Origin: Turbatrix aceti
Lineage: Eukaryota; Nematoda; Chromadorea; Rhabditida; Panagrolaimidae
Direction: 5' to 3'
DNA length: 64,000 nt
Assembly: GCA_963969345.1 (NCBI GenBank)
Contig: OZ017770.1
Location: 3,481,246-3,545,245, forward strand
The notes under the pieces are model-generated. The model had not been told where the DNA came from and made no database searches. It saw nothing but the letters and a program-made list of their open reading frames with translations. Below are positions 47,401-59,666 of this stretch, in pieces. Positions within the stretch are counted from its first letter, which is position 1. The number at the start of each line of letters is the position of its first letter. Position numbers and translations under genes: made by a program.

Positions 47401-48240
47401 AATCTTTTCGCGTGTTGCTGGGGCTCTGGCTGTCTCCAGGACAGGGAGTTGACAGAGATTGTTGAAGCTTGGCTTCGTGCTAAAGTTTAGCCTGTAAAGC
47501 CGTTCTCCTGGCGAACAATTAAAACATACCCCATTTTCGGGCCTCAGTGAGCGACGGCTGTTGCCATTGCCGTTGACAGTGATCGTAGTAGAGCCATCCA
47601 TGCTGTTGACAGGAAAGCTAATTTCTTCAAAGGTTGATTGTTGACGAGGAATACTACCGTTGGGTAGATAGGGTCCTCGCATTGGTGATAATCGCCAAGG
47701 ATTTTGTAACTGGTAGGGTGAGACAGGCTCGCCTGGTGAGGATGGTGTAGGATGAGGATAGTTGTCGGCGTAGTTTAAGGACAAGGATTTATCTATAGCT
47801 CCTAGGGGCGGAGCGTTACATGCAAACGTGGTTATTCCATTTACTATTGTTGTACTGCTATCAAATGAAGACTTAATATTCGCAGGGGTACGAACATTAT
47901 ACATTGATAGCATCGGCTTTTTTAATGGCCCTAATGATTCATTTTCCTCATCGTTGATTTCATCACGTGAAAATGGTTCAAAATCGTCGGAGTCGTCTGG
48001 ATCGTCACCAAAATCGTCCGTTCTAAAACAACACAAATTATAGTGTCAAAAACAAAAGAAGGCCCATAACAATCTATCAAACACCACGCACCTTTCAAGT
48101 GCATTCTTGCTCTTAACGGCGGCATCCTGACGTGCAAGTTGAAATCTTTCATTTTCCGTTACCGTTGTTGTTGACGCCCGAGAAGGACCATCCACGATGT
48201 TGAGATTGTTTTTATCATTCTCTGATGGTACACTTGTCAT
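44419..48240 (-). CDS. tir-1: TIR-1/SARM1 NADase with ARM, two SAM and TIR domains
   Basis: Fourteen exons join in phase to 1,049 residues: 48092-48240, 47530-48022, 47374-47479, 47207-47325, 46995-47153, 46784-46934, 46540-46729, 46345-46495, 46073-46299, 45911-46022, 45528-45848, 45140-45481, 44939-45094 and 44419-44892. The N-terminus is a disordered Ser/Asp-rich leader. An armadillo-repeat region follows ([56 protein letters not shown]), then two SAM domains ([19 protein letters not shown]-type second copy) and a TIR domain with [18 protein letters not shown] and CDDWIHKE, whose Glu is the NAD+-cleaving residue of SARM1. In C. elegans TIR-1 acts in p38 MAPK immunity, neuronal asymmetry and axon degeneration. 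The Ser/Arg-rich tail ends CSER. The acceptor abuts the ATG, so isoforms with further 5' exons are possible. Confidence 0.95.
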
Positions 48241-50518
48241 CTGCAAGAATATGGCTACCAATTTTATAAAAAAAAAACTGACAGACCACACGATAAAAAG
48301 GCACCGACACATGCCGAGCTGTCAGACTTGTGTGGCAGGAAAAGTAAAAAAGAGTAATTCTACAGCAAATCATGGAGGAAGAAAAAAATGGGTACCGGAA
48401 CGGAGAGAGCATTCATACACGTCAAAATCGTTCTAACTACATATTCAATCAGATGCAAGACTTGTGCCGCGTTTGTATAATTACATACGGAAAGACATTT
48501 TTCTTTAAAAAACGAAAAAATGTACACGTTTACCAGGGTAATATGTACAGCTAAAAGCATGAGTTAGACATGGGAGAAAAGGTCATGGCTGTCGGCTAAG
48601 AAAGTTTTATATGGAACAAAAAAACAAGTCACATTTGTTATGTGGTAACAACCATCAAATGAACAAAAAAACTGCTTTATAGAGGGGTGTATAAGGCAAA
48701 ACACATTAAAAAAAACATACAATCGTCTCATTAAATGCAGAAAATAAATAAAAACGTTTGGAAAAGATAATATTTTTTTTCAAGTTAGAAGCAAGGTGTG
48801 GAGAAAAAAATGATCTTAAATTTATACCACTAAATTACAGGAAACAAAGAAAAAAACATTTGCACACCTTTTTAAGAGGTACATCTGTCACATTTGGTAA
48901 AAACTATGTACGTCAGAGCATCTTCTCAAATAAGTAAGTACCTTTAAAACTGCGCCAATCATGTATGCTTGTCAATAAAGAGGCGAAACGCAGAAGAAAC
49001 TCGTTGAAGAAAAAATGCGTCAGAACTAATTGTCTCAATAAAGGTTTGATTTTTTTAAATCTGTTGCTATCAACAACCAAAATAATAACAAAACAATTGC
49101 CGTGCTGAGGCTGGGAATGAAAAAAAATATTTATAACATAGTGCTTCATTGAAAGCGTTAAAAAATTTCTTGTCTGTAATATTGATGCTACAAGTTCAAG
49201 ACGTTAGCGGTACGTTCAAAAGATTATGTGTTAGTCTTTACAAACATCCGTTGAGTCATTCAATGAGGAAGAAAAAACAATGGTAAAGCGTAGGTGGTGA
49301 CTGTGCAACAAAGTATTCCAATCGTCGGATTCGTGACGGCTATTATTATCACAAACTGACGTACAAAATTGACAAAATTTTAATTTTCAAGTGTATTTGT
49401 AAACAGTTGTCAAAACCAGAATGGAATTTACGGATTTGAGAGGTCAGAACTCGAGTTTTATCCATCCGTTTTTTTAATACGCCGATTTCCACCACTTACT
49501 AACAGGATTCTCTTTTTAATCAATGTCAAACGGTGGTAAAAAACAAAATAGACGTCATACGGGTTAATATTCGCCAAAATCTTTAAAGAAAAGAGCGAAC
49601 AAAACGAACATGAATCAGGCAAATACAGGAATGCATATTGTCTACGGGAAAAACACACACTAAAAAGGCTGCACTTAATTTCGCTTCTCTCTGACTGTAA
49701 CGGCGTTTCTATAGTAAAGGTTGGGAGAAAAACTCGTAAAAGCGGCTTCTCGTAGGTCACAAAATAAGCAAAAATAACTATGGCAATAATCTGCTTTTGT
49801 ATTCGCTTTCAACAAACGGGGAAAAAACAGAAAAAAAAATATATACGCAAACAATATTAACTGGGATAAATTTCGGCAAAAATGTGAATTCCCTTTTTTG
49901 CTTGGCTTTCTTTTGCAGTTGCTTCCATTCTGCTTTATGTCGCTATTCGAAAAGCTTCTAGCCCCGCAGAGGCATATTGATTCGTATATGGAAAACCAAT
50001 GGCTGACATGTTGCCACACTGCTAACTCTTCTATGGAGCTTGAAGCCCGTTGTTTTCCTCGGGGTGTCTTCTAAACGCCAAATTCAGGCTTGGATTTTTT
50101 TCTTTTCAGCTTTTTTTTGTTGATACGGATATTTAGTACATTTAAAAGTTTAAAATTCACACGAAAGTGCATGTCGAAGATTTATGAATGCATTGAAAAT
50201 AACAATAAAAAAACATGCTTCTTGCGTGCTCAAAGAAAAAAATGGAAATTATGGATTTTAATGTTGTTTGATGTGAGAACAACAAACGCTCGACTTTTAG
50301 TTTCTCATTGAACTACCGAAGAAATAATGCGCGAAGGCATAAAAGGAGCGATGAGTGGACTCGCGACCAGTTCGGTGCATTATGTGACTTGTGCTATGTG
50401 ATCGGCACTACAAAACCTGCGTCGGTACAAAAAAATAAAGCAGACAGCAGAGGAGCATAATCATTGATTCATTCATAACAATCGTCACGACAAACTCACC
50501 CACTGTTGTCGATGCGGA
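48241..50518. other. Divergent intergenic region between tir-1 and the P450 gene
   Basis: A 2.3-kb AT-rich gap expected to hold both promoters. CATAAAAGG at about 50,337 is a possible TATA-like box for the P450. No exons were supported. Confidence 0.5.
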
Positions 50519-52149
50519 ATGGCAGTGCTTTTACCGCTTCTCTTCGTCACGGTGACGGCATTTCTTGCCTACTCGCTATGGATGCACCTCAAGTTCCGTC
50601 TCCGCTTTTCCGGCATCCACTCACCGCGCTCGTATCCTCTGTTTGGGCACATGTTTATCGTCAAATCCGATGTTCAGGGATTTTTTGATCAATTCATGGG
50701 CATGGCGGATGCGTATCCAACCGAGCCACGCATGGTTGCCTTTTGGGCTGGTCCGGCACCTATTCTTTTGCTCTACGCTCCCGAACTTCTCGAACCAATT
50801 ATTGCAAATCCCAAGCATCTCGACAAGCCCTTTTTATACGACATGCTCAAACCCTGGCTCGGAAATGGTCTTCTTTTGGCGTGAGTTTTTGTCTTTCCGT
50901 GCATTTTCAATACAAAATTTATTGTAGCAAAACAGCTGAATGGCGGCCTCATCGTAAGCTTCTGACTCCCACTTTCCACTACGATATTCTGAAGAATTTC
51001 GTCTACGTCTTCAACAAACAGTCCGAAATCATGATCAATCAGCTGCGCAAAGTCAAAGAAAAGTAAGTTAAAAGTGCACGGGGGAAACAAAAATACCTGT
51101 CTTTGTTTAGTACCGTAGTTTCGATCGGCAAGTACATCACACTGTGTGCGCTTGACATAATTTGCGAAACATCGATGGGTCGCTGTGTCGACGCGCAGCT
51201 CCAGGCAGAGTCAGACTACGTTTGCGCGGTTCAGATTATCAACGATATAATTCAACGACGCATGAGGAACCCACTCTTGTTCAATGATGTCATGTTTTAT
51301 CTCTTTGGGGATCAGAAGAACTTTCAATGGGCTTTGGACGTCTTACACAGCTTTACGAAATCCGTGATTGAAGAACGCCGGACTGAGCTTCGCAAGGAAG
51401 GAGGCACTTTTACCGGCGAGAGACTCGCATTCTTGGATCAATTGCTGGTTATGGAGTTAAGTGGCAAACTTTCAGTTCAGGAAGTGCAGGCAGAGGTGAG
51501 TTAAAGACCAGATAGAGACCAGACAACGACAGTGACGTAACTTGTTTAGGTTGACACGTTTATGTTCGAAGGACATGACACGACTGCCACAGCCCTTATG
51601 TGGGCAGTTCACCTTCTCGGGAACCATCCTGAAGTCCAGGAAAAAGCGTTTTTGGAAATCGAAGCTGTGATGGGAGATTCTGAGGAGGTGGCTTTCGAGC
51701 ACCTCAGCCAGCTCAAGTACCTCGAATGCGTCATCAAGGAATCTCTCCGTCTTCTACCCAGCGTGCCCATGTTTGTGCGTACCTTGGGCGAGGACCAGGC
51801 TATCGGCGGCTTCAACATTCCTCAAGGCACGCAGGTAGCCATTAGCCCCTATCTCATTCACCGCGATCCCAAGCACTGGGATTCGCCAGAAGTCTTTAAC
51901 CCCGACCGTTTCCTGCCTGATAACACCAAAAACCGCCATGCTTTTGCTTTCGTTCCCTTTTCTGCCGGATCTCGCAACTGTATCGGTCAGCGCTTTGCTC
52001 TGATGGAAGAGAAAACTGTCCTTGCAGTTCTCCTTCGCAACTACAAGATCGAAAGTTGCCAGCGCCGCGACGAGCTTGCTTACAAGCTGGAACTCATTTT
52101 GCGTCCTATTGACGACATCCTTGTGAAATTGACGCCTCGATCCGCTTGA
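50519..52149 (+). CDS. Cytochrome P450, CYP4 type
   Basis: Exons 50519-50880, 50928-51062, 51111-51495 and 51550-52149 join in phase to 493 residues, the usual P450 length. The N-terminus is a membrane anchor (MAVLLPLLFVTVTAFLAYSL). Signatures in order: helix C WRPHRKLLTPTFH, I-helix EGHDTTATALMW, ESLRLLPSVPMFVR (ExxR), FNPDRFLP, and the heme loop PFSAGSRNCIGQRFAL with the cysteine ligand. CYP4 enzymes are ER monooxygenases, often fatty-acid omega-hydroxylases; the substrate is not evident. All key residues are present. An AATAAA lies at 52192-52197. The gene ends 66 bases from the stop of the convergent TRPV gene, so the transcripts may overlap. Confidence 0.95.
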
Positions 52150-52215
52150 GGCTATACTGTTCTTTGAATTGTTTGCATAATAGGACAAGATAATAAATAA
52201 AAATATATTTTGAAA

Positions 52216-55200
52216 TTAATCCACGCCGATGCTTATGTCACTGCTGGATAGGGCCGATGGTCGACGGACGTAGTTGTTGCCGACATTGTTCATGTTCTGC
52301 AAAAAAATATATCTGTTTATCCTTTGTGTATTGTCTAACAGATATTATACCATCAAGTTTTGAAGGACTTTGACCTTTCGCTGATTTTTCTTGAGAGAAT
52401 TTTTTTGCGTGGCATCTTTTTTCTGTTTTACAACCAATGCACGCTGAGATTTGTCTGCTTTGAGGGGTCGCGAATATTCTATCATGATTTTCAGTCTTTC
52501 ATGGGGTGAAATAGACTGTTCAAGCATGAGAATAACTTGCGCCCATTGACGTCGCCACTCCTTGTGCGTCTCAGCAATTCGCTCATAGGTTCGCGTCATC
52601 ATGGCGATGAGCAGATTTAGGAGCATTACCGTAACCAGAAGTTCGTAGAAGAGAAACAAAAGCTGCAAACTCGACATAAATGTTGTGCTTTGAACTTAAA
52701 TTGCTTTTGTTACCTTTCCTTGCAATCCTGTAATACTGTGACAGCTGTGAAGGTTTTTGTACACAGCACCGAATTCGCCCACGCTCATGATGAACATACG
52801 TAGGAGTGCTTCGCCCGGGCTTGTAAAAACATTTTCGTAATCAGGGTCTGCGTCGCGCTCGCAGCTTTTGAATACAAGAAAAAATGCTACAATTTTTTAA
52901 TCAATTCATGAATAATTTTAAATGCAAACCTTGCGAGAATGCGATGATAAAAATAGAGTAAATCATTAAAAATCGGCTAACGTCGTCCATCAAAATTTTG
53001 TACACCATGAGAATGAAAGGCCCGATAAATTTTATAGCACTAAAAATTTGTATATGATTATTTTTTTTAAGATGAGAGGGTAGAATAATACCGGAAGAAG
53101 AAAAAGCAGTGTAGGGATGTTGTTAGCGCCGCCGCAATTGCCAGACCGTTTTCGAGCACCAGGGCATAGTCAGTCCAAGAACACATCAATCGTATCGGGC
53201 ACATGAAAATTATAAACATGAATGACATCTTGTGTACCAATTTGCCCGGAAAGGTTTTCTGAAATTTTTCTGTTACTGTATTTTGGATGGCATGACCTAC
53301 CGTAGCCTTCCACCAACGACGACGACCGCTATGACATATTTCTCGTATCTCGTTGTAAAATTGAATTGTAGCACTTACGAACGTGATGCATTCACAGATT
53401 AGTCGAATCTAAAAATTTTTTTGTGTGGTACAGTAAACGAAGGGTAATTGAAAGCATACCAATTGTTTGAATTCACCGGGAGCGTCTGTGTAGCTCCACA
53501 AAAAACATCGGGGGTTGGCGATCAGATGCTTGTTTATATCTTTGAAATTACAGAAAAAACCATCACACTTATTTGTCACATTGGAATAATATGACTGATT
53601 GCCCATGAGAATGGAGACTACTTCATCACTGTGGATATAATCATCGGGATCCATGTATCCGTTGTAAATGCTCGGATAACGAAAGAGGAAAGCAAAGAAG
53701 AAAGAAATGAGATAGATATTGTAGCCAATGAGTGACTTCACCAACCTAAAATAATTTTTTTTGCATAAAAAAATTGATTTACTTCTCTTACTTTTGCATG
53801 CCGAAAGCTCTCCATTTGTTCAAAAGCAATTCATCCAGAAGGTGATCCATGAAATCTAAATGCCGACGATCTTCCTAAACATTTTTTTTTAAATTTTTTG
53901 TTTTTTTCATGCCAGCAAAATTTACTCCGTAAACCACAAGAGACAAGACAGATGTTGGATTCACGTGTCCGGTAATTTCATCGATAGTATCGATACCTCG
54001 AAGAGGGTACGCTTCGCAAACAGAATCTCGACATGTCCAAATGACGCTTTTTTCGGTGTTAATGATGAGATCAAACATCTAAAAGGCACCGTAATCTACA
54101 AACGCCGTAAAATGACGTCCTTACATCTTTTTTGGCCAATTTTGCAGCAAGTGCTAAAGGTGTAAGTTTTTGGTTGTTTTGAATATGCAATTTACCGCCC
54201 AGCTGGTGTGCCACTTGGAACATGTTCTGTAAATTGCGTGTTTTTTAAGGGGTGCAACAACACCTATTACTTACTTGAAGGTCATGAATCACGCACATAT
54301 GCAGAACGGTGTTTCCGTTCGTGTCCTTCATATTTGGGTCTGCTCTGAAGGCACAGAGCAGTCGAAAGCAATCTGGTTGTTGGGTACATGCGGCAAAGCT
54401 TAGTGGGTACTCGCCCCAGTACATTCGTCTGGAATGGGATAATGTCTTGTTAAATAGGTTAATTTATGCAAGAAATGATGCCATTTTCGGGGTTTCAGGA
54501 CCGTCTAGCATTTGTTTTTTATGTAAAAGATGATGTCATGTGTCTATTACGGGAGTGTGTCATACAATGACCCTCTCTATTCTGTATTCCGCCCGGTGTT
54601 AGTCATGCTGATTCACACTCCCCACCCTACTCAAAATAACACCTACCCTGTGTAAGCCGTGCAAGGCTGCATGTCTACCCACTCGTGTTCCAGAGAATCT
54701 GTACGCGTCTCTTTCTGATCTTCTGGACAGAAAAAAGAGCCATAGCAGCGCTGGTGGACGTCTGCCTTGTGTTTCAGTAGGAAATAGAGCATCTGCACGT
54801 CTTCGTTGACGATTGCCTGATGAATTGGGGATAAACCTAAATTGTTCATTGTTCAGAAAACACTTTCCCATTGCTTTAATTAATTTTTGCTTTACCATAA
54901 TACTCTTCGGAAATAAATATATCGTTAACCAATTTTGGGAACTTCTCAACCAGACGTCTGGCCAGGGTGTTGTGTTCAGGTGTGTTGTGAAGCATGCAAA
55001 GGTGTAACAAGTTTTCGCCCATCTTGCCCTTTTCTGCAATGTCCCAAACGACCATTCGATACTTGATATTAAGATTGTTGTTCACAAATCCATCCAGGAC
55101 TTTTAGTGCTTTGCTGAGGTCGCCTTTGGATTGCATGCTCTGGTCAAATTCTTCGAGTATGTTGGGTCCGCTTTTTCCACGGCCTTTTTTGCGGCGTAGC

Positions 55201-55517
55201 GCGCTGAGAATGGCGTTTCGTTGCTTATTCCTGATCATGACTAACTCAGATACGGGGACAAATTTTCCGTTCCCGTCGTTATACATGAAATATTTTACCT
55301 ATAAAAATCAAAAGGGATAAGAAGGGATAATTTTTTTTAACGAGCTTACCATGGTGTCAAAAAACTCATGAAGAGGCGTAAAGTTGTTTGTCTTCATCCC
55401 GTATCGCACCCACGGGAGAAGCATTCCGGTTCCATGTTCATCAACGAGGCTGTAAATACGGAGCGGCTCGTCTTTCGACATGCTGTTGGCCACCGATCCG
55501 GTACAACTGGTGGTACC
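52216..55517 (-). CDS. TRPV-type cation channel (OSM-9/OCR-like)
   Basis: Fourteen exons join in phase: 55350-55517, 54896-55298, 54647-54836, 54275-54428, 54125-54226, 53926-54078, 53792-53874, 53460-53745, 53301-53408, 53092-53258, 52930-53039, 52714-52886, 52351-52662 and 52216-52296. The start is either ATG at 55481 (817 residues) or an exon upstream of 55518, since the frame stays open to an acceptor. Ankyrin repeats include GLSPIHQAIVNEDVQMLYFL, GEYPLSFAACTQQPDCFRLL and NGNTVLHMCVIHDL. S1-S6 follow, with the pore FIMSVGEFGAVYK and S6 LLFLFYELLVTVMLLNLLIA, then a TRP-box-like helix ETHKEWRRQWAQVI. Nematode OSM-9/OCR channels serve chemo-, osmo- and mechanosensation in ciliated neurons. 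The 5' side adjoins the palindromic repeat and Polinton, which may separate it from its promoter or first exons. Confidence 0.9.
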
Positions 55518-55687
55518 CTACCAATTTTGGCACTTGGCTGCTTTTTTGTCATCATTTAATTGCCACCGTTTCGTCCTAATTCCTATGGTATACTTTTTGT
55601 AATTAATTTTGGCATTAGGATCGGTTTTCCTTCAACGCCGTAAAATTTAAAAAAAATTTACGTTACACGTCAATAATATGTATTTTG

Positions 55688-55895
55688 CCGTTCTAACGCA
55701 CCTTTTCGCCCATCCGCAATTTTTACACTTTTAAGCCATTTTAAGGCTTATTTTCATTGATTTCTAACCTTCGATCATCAAAAATGTGTCATTTTAAACA
55801 ATTTTCAAAAATGGTAAAAAGGTCGAAATGCGCTACCTTGAAAATGTGGTCGAAATCCAGTGGTCGAGATGGTCGAGAAAAATGCGCTAGAACGG
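55688..55895. repeat. 208-bp element with inverted-repeat ends
   Basis: The left end CCGTTCTAACGCA and the right end TGCGCTAGAACGG are inverted copies with one mismatch; similarity continues inward for about 30 bases. The interior repeats GGTCGA-type motifs near 55,830-55,880. No clear target duplication is visible. It could be a MITE or part of the Polinton terminal region; I cannot decide. Confidence 0.6.
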
Positions 55896-55918
55896 TGAAT
55901 AAAAATAATGCTAAATAA

Positions 55919-56332
55919 ATGATTTTTTCAGAAAATCTTAAACCTCTGACAAATTATGATCTTGAAGAACTTGTAAAATTATTAAAGATAAGAAACTTCA
56001 GAGGAATCTTTATGAGAGACACTTTACCTTCCAAGATAAAAGAAACAGAAGTTGGTATAATTAATTTAGATTCTTCTAGTGGCAAAGGTACTCATTGGGT
56101 ATGTTACTCCAAGAATAAAGGAAAGATTTATTACTTTGATTCCTTCGGACTTGATCCTCCTTTACAACTTCAAGAATATCTCAAGAGTAGAAATAAAAAA
56201 GATAAAATAGAGCTTTCAACATTCAAAGTTCAAGATTTTGGAACACATCATTGTGGTTATTATTGTTTACTACTTTTAAAATTATTAGAAAAATATGATT
56301 TTCAAAGTAGTGTTTTATCTCAATTTTTATAA
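55919..56332 (+). CDS. Polinton adenain-like cysteine protease
   Basis: The intronless frame encodes 137 residues. The catalytic triad of the C5/Ulp1-like fold is visible: His in GTHWVCYSK, Asp in IYYFDSFG, and Cys in THHCGYYCLL, with a preceding Gln (KVQDFG). NLKPLTNYDLEELVK and FRGIFMRDTLP are typical of Polinton proteases, which process virus-like structural proteins. The 3' end overlaps the convergent polymerase gene by 13 bases. The frame is intact. Confidence 0.85.
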   Translation: MIFSENLKPLTNYDLEELVKLLKIRNFRGIFMRDTLPSKIKETEVGIINLDSSSGKGTHWVCYSKNKGKIYYFDSFGLDPPLQLQEYLKSRNKKDKIELSTFKVQDFGTHHCGYYCLLLLKLLEKYDFQSSVLSQFL

Positions 56333-59300
56333 CCATATGCCAGAGTCTCAAAAGAATCTGGAATAATAACTCTTTTGAATTGTAGCATTTTCGCTTGAGT
56401 CAATTCATTATCAAATACAACTTTTTCCTGTTCTTGAGTGTATAATTGTTGTTTGATACTTCGAATACAACATTGTTTCTTTCTAACAATACTCTTATTA
56501 AAAAGACTTTCACGAAAATCTTCAACTTTTAACTTCTTGACAACATTTTTCTTTATTCCTTTACTCTTTTTAACCTCATCTCCAGGTTTTGGAACTTTTG
56601 GAAGTTTAGGATTCTCTATTTCATCTTGAATTCTTTTATTGTAATAATCTACAAACTCTTGACGTCTTTCCTCAGCAATTTTATATGCATATTGTTTGGG
56701 TTTCAAGGCTAAAAGTTCTTGCATTATTAATCCATTTAATTCATCTTTGAATTTGCCAACAACTTTTTTATTTTCTTCATTATACAATGGATGAACTTTA
56801 GGATATTCACTGAAATCGAAATATTTTTTTAATGAAGAATCTTCTAATAGGTCTTCATAAAAGTCAGATGTAAAAATTTCATAAATAAGGGAATCAGTAT
56901 CCTGATAGCATAATTTAATGCTATCTCCATATTTTTTCTTCATAACATTGTAATGAAAATCGTACATCAGCCACTTACTCAACTCCAGAATAGCAAAGCC
57001 AACATAAATAGGCTTATCTAGAACTATTTTAGTTTGAGCCATTTCAACAAAACTCAATTCTTTGTTTATTATTATATTCCTATTAAAGTTAGGTTTCTTA
57101 GCTAACTTAGTTATTCTATCTTTCTTTGAAATGTAATGCATTTCACCATTTTCCATACATTCATACTCACCAGAATACACCAACTTTACATCTACTCTAT
57201 TACGAACATTCTCCATAGTTTTCCCAAAAACACTATTATTCATCAACTTAAAGAAGTCTTTTTCAAAATCATTTTTAGCTTTTTTCCTAAGGTTAGTATT
57301 CAAATCAATATAGCTCGCAAGCCAATTACTCTCATCAAATTTAAGAATTCTCTTAATTTTTTTCAATTTCATTCCAAGATCTAAAGCTTGTAGCAAATTT
57401 TGATAATGAATAACATAGTTTGTTTTATCTTCTAAAGTATTACACAACTTTTTGATTCCATTACCAAAGTCTCTGATTTCAGGGCATAGAGGGAATTCAT
57501 TATGCATCTTGTGAATTTCTGTAGGATACTCGAAGTCTACTTCTAATATACAACCTTTTCCTTGTCTATTCAGGTTTTCAATGTATTTCTGAATCATTAC
57601 TTTGCTTACTTCATTCATGGAAATATTTAAAATACTAAGTTGTTTTTGACTTTCGAAAACAAAGTTGCTTTGAGGTAATTTCAATTTCATTGCCCAACCA
57701 TATAAATTGTTTGCATCTAAATACAAAAGGAAGTTTGAACATAGTTTAGGATAAAATTCTTCATATATTTATTATTAGCTTTCGTATACCTTTTAACAGC
57801 ATTCACAATTCCACCTCTAATACCATTTTCAATCATGAAAAACTTCTCAGTATCGTTAATAGTGTCCAGTTTAACTTTAGTGTATTTTAGCATAGCATCC
57901 CAAGATAATCCTGGACTTGTATAATACCAGCAAGGATCTAATTCATAGACATATCGAGTAACATCCCTAAAGTTCTCAAAAACATCTGCCAAAAGAAGCA
58001 CATCATTAATCATATATATTCTAGTATAATCTTCTAAACTAGAGCATCCCATTTTTTTCCAAACTAACTTTGCATACAAGTATTCCTTAGTTGTACATTC
58101 TTTTCCATTGAGGCTATCATAAAACGAAGAAATACTTGGGAGTTCAGATTCTTTGTATCTCTCGAATGAGTTAATATATTCATATGGATAAACACCCTTT
58201 TTCCTCATAGTTTCGAAGATATCAATCCTCCGGATCTCGGAATTTTCAATTCTATCATCACCTTGAGTGGAGTAATAATCTTTTGATATATTCATTTGAT
58301 TATCATCTAAATTTTCTGCAAGTTTATCCAATGAAGATAACATGAAACACATCGAATCTAGAAATCTTACTTCACATGTTTCCCAAATATTTTCTGTCAA
58401 AGAAGGTAAATGATAACTAAAACTAATGAATTTCTCTGAGTTAGCAGAAATATTTGACACACCTACATCATTTTTTCTCAGAAACTTAATACTCATAGGA
58501 TCTCCGAGAATGAGATGTGAATCATAGCCTTTTAGGTTGTGAAAGAATACTGGGATGAACTTATTTTTCTTTTTCTTCAAATTACATTCTCCACATAATG
58601 GACCACGATATTCTCCAGTCCAATGATCATGATCTTTCACTTTAGTTGTTTTCATATTTGAAGGGTCAAAAACAACATCACACATAGGACAACTTCTGCA
58701 TGCATAGAATTCTTCCTTTTCTATTGAAGACAAATCTCTACAAGCAATATCTTCAATGCTCATAAGATTTCGAACAATTTCAATAATTGATGTATTAAAC
58801 TTTAATGCAGCATTATAACCAACATAAGACTCGATGTCGTATATAGTCTTAGTATACGAATCAACTACTAAAATGCAATATGCAGATGGAACATGTTTTC
58901 CAATATTCTTAGTCCATTTATCTTTTTCCTTTTTTTCATCAGTAAGCTTCCTTGGATTATGAATTTTTTCTATCAAACTTTCGAAATCTGAATAGATAAC
59001 ATAACGATGCTTTTGAGTATTCTGATGATTAACGAATTCAACAATGTTTTTACGAGATAATCTATGCTCAATTGGTGGAGTATTTTCACAATTCTCAAAG
59101 TGTCTATCTAACTTTTCTTGGTTATAGTAATATGATAAACATCTACAACAATAATATTTCATGTTATCCCCATTACTTCTACTTAGAAGTCTACTTAAAT
59201 TTGTGATAAGACTAAAATGTCCATTACCTTCTGAATCTTCATTATAAAAGAGGTTAAGAGTTCTTTCTTTTTCACATTTATAAGTTGAATGACGAATTTT

Positions 59301-59666
59301 ATATATTCTATGTTCATAATCATCGGGTGTAGGTTGGTAATTATTTCTCGTTTGAGCATAATTTGAAATAGAATATTCATATGCAAAAACATGAACACTT
59401 AAGTTATTCATACTCTCAAATTTTTCAATATCTTCAAATTTGAAAGGAAATTCAAGTCCATCAAAATTCAATTCATCCTTAAAAGGCGTGTATTTAGTAA
59501 CTCTTTCTTTATCTCTTTTAGCAGGATGTAGATGAGCTAGAATACACCACTTGAAACACATGTTATCTTTGTTCTGGATATTTAAAACAGACCTTTTACT
59601 AATAACAAACTGAGGATTCGGTATGTATGATGCTCCTATCATTGCATCAGTTTTAGTTTGAAACAT

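Noticed and set aside
56438..57384. Plus-strand ORFs inside the polymerase gene
   Set aside because: Hydrophobic shadows of the AT-rich minus-strand polymerase coding sequence.
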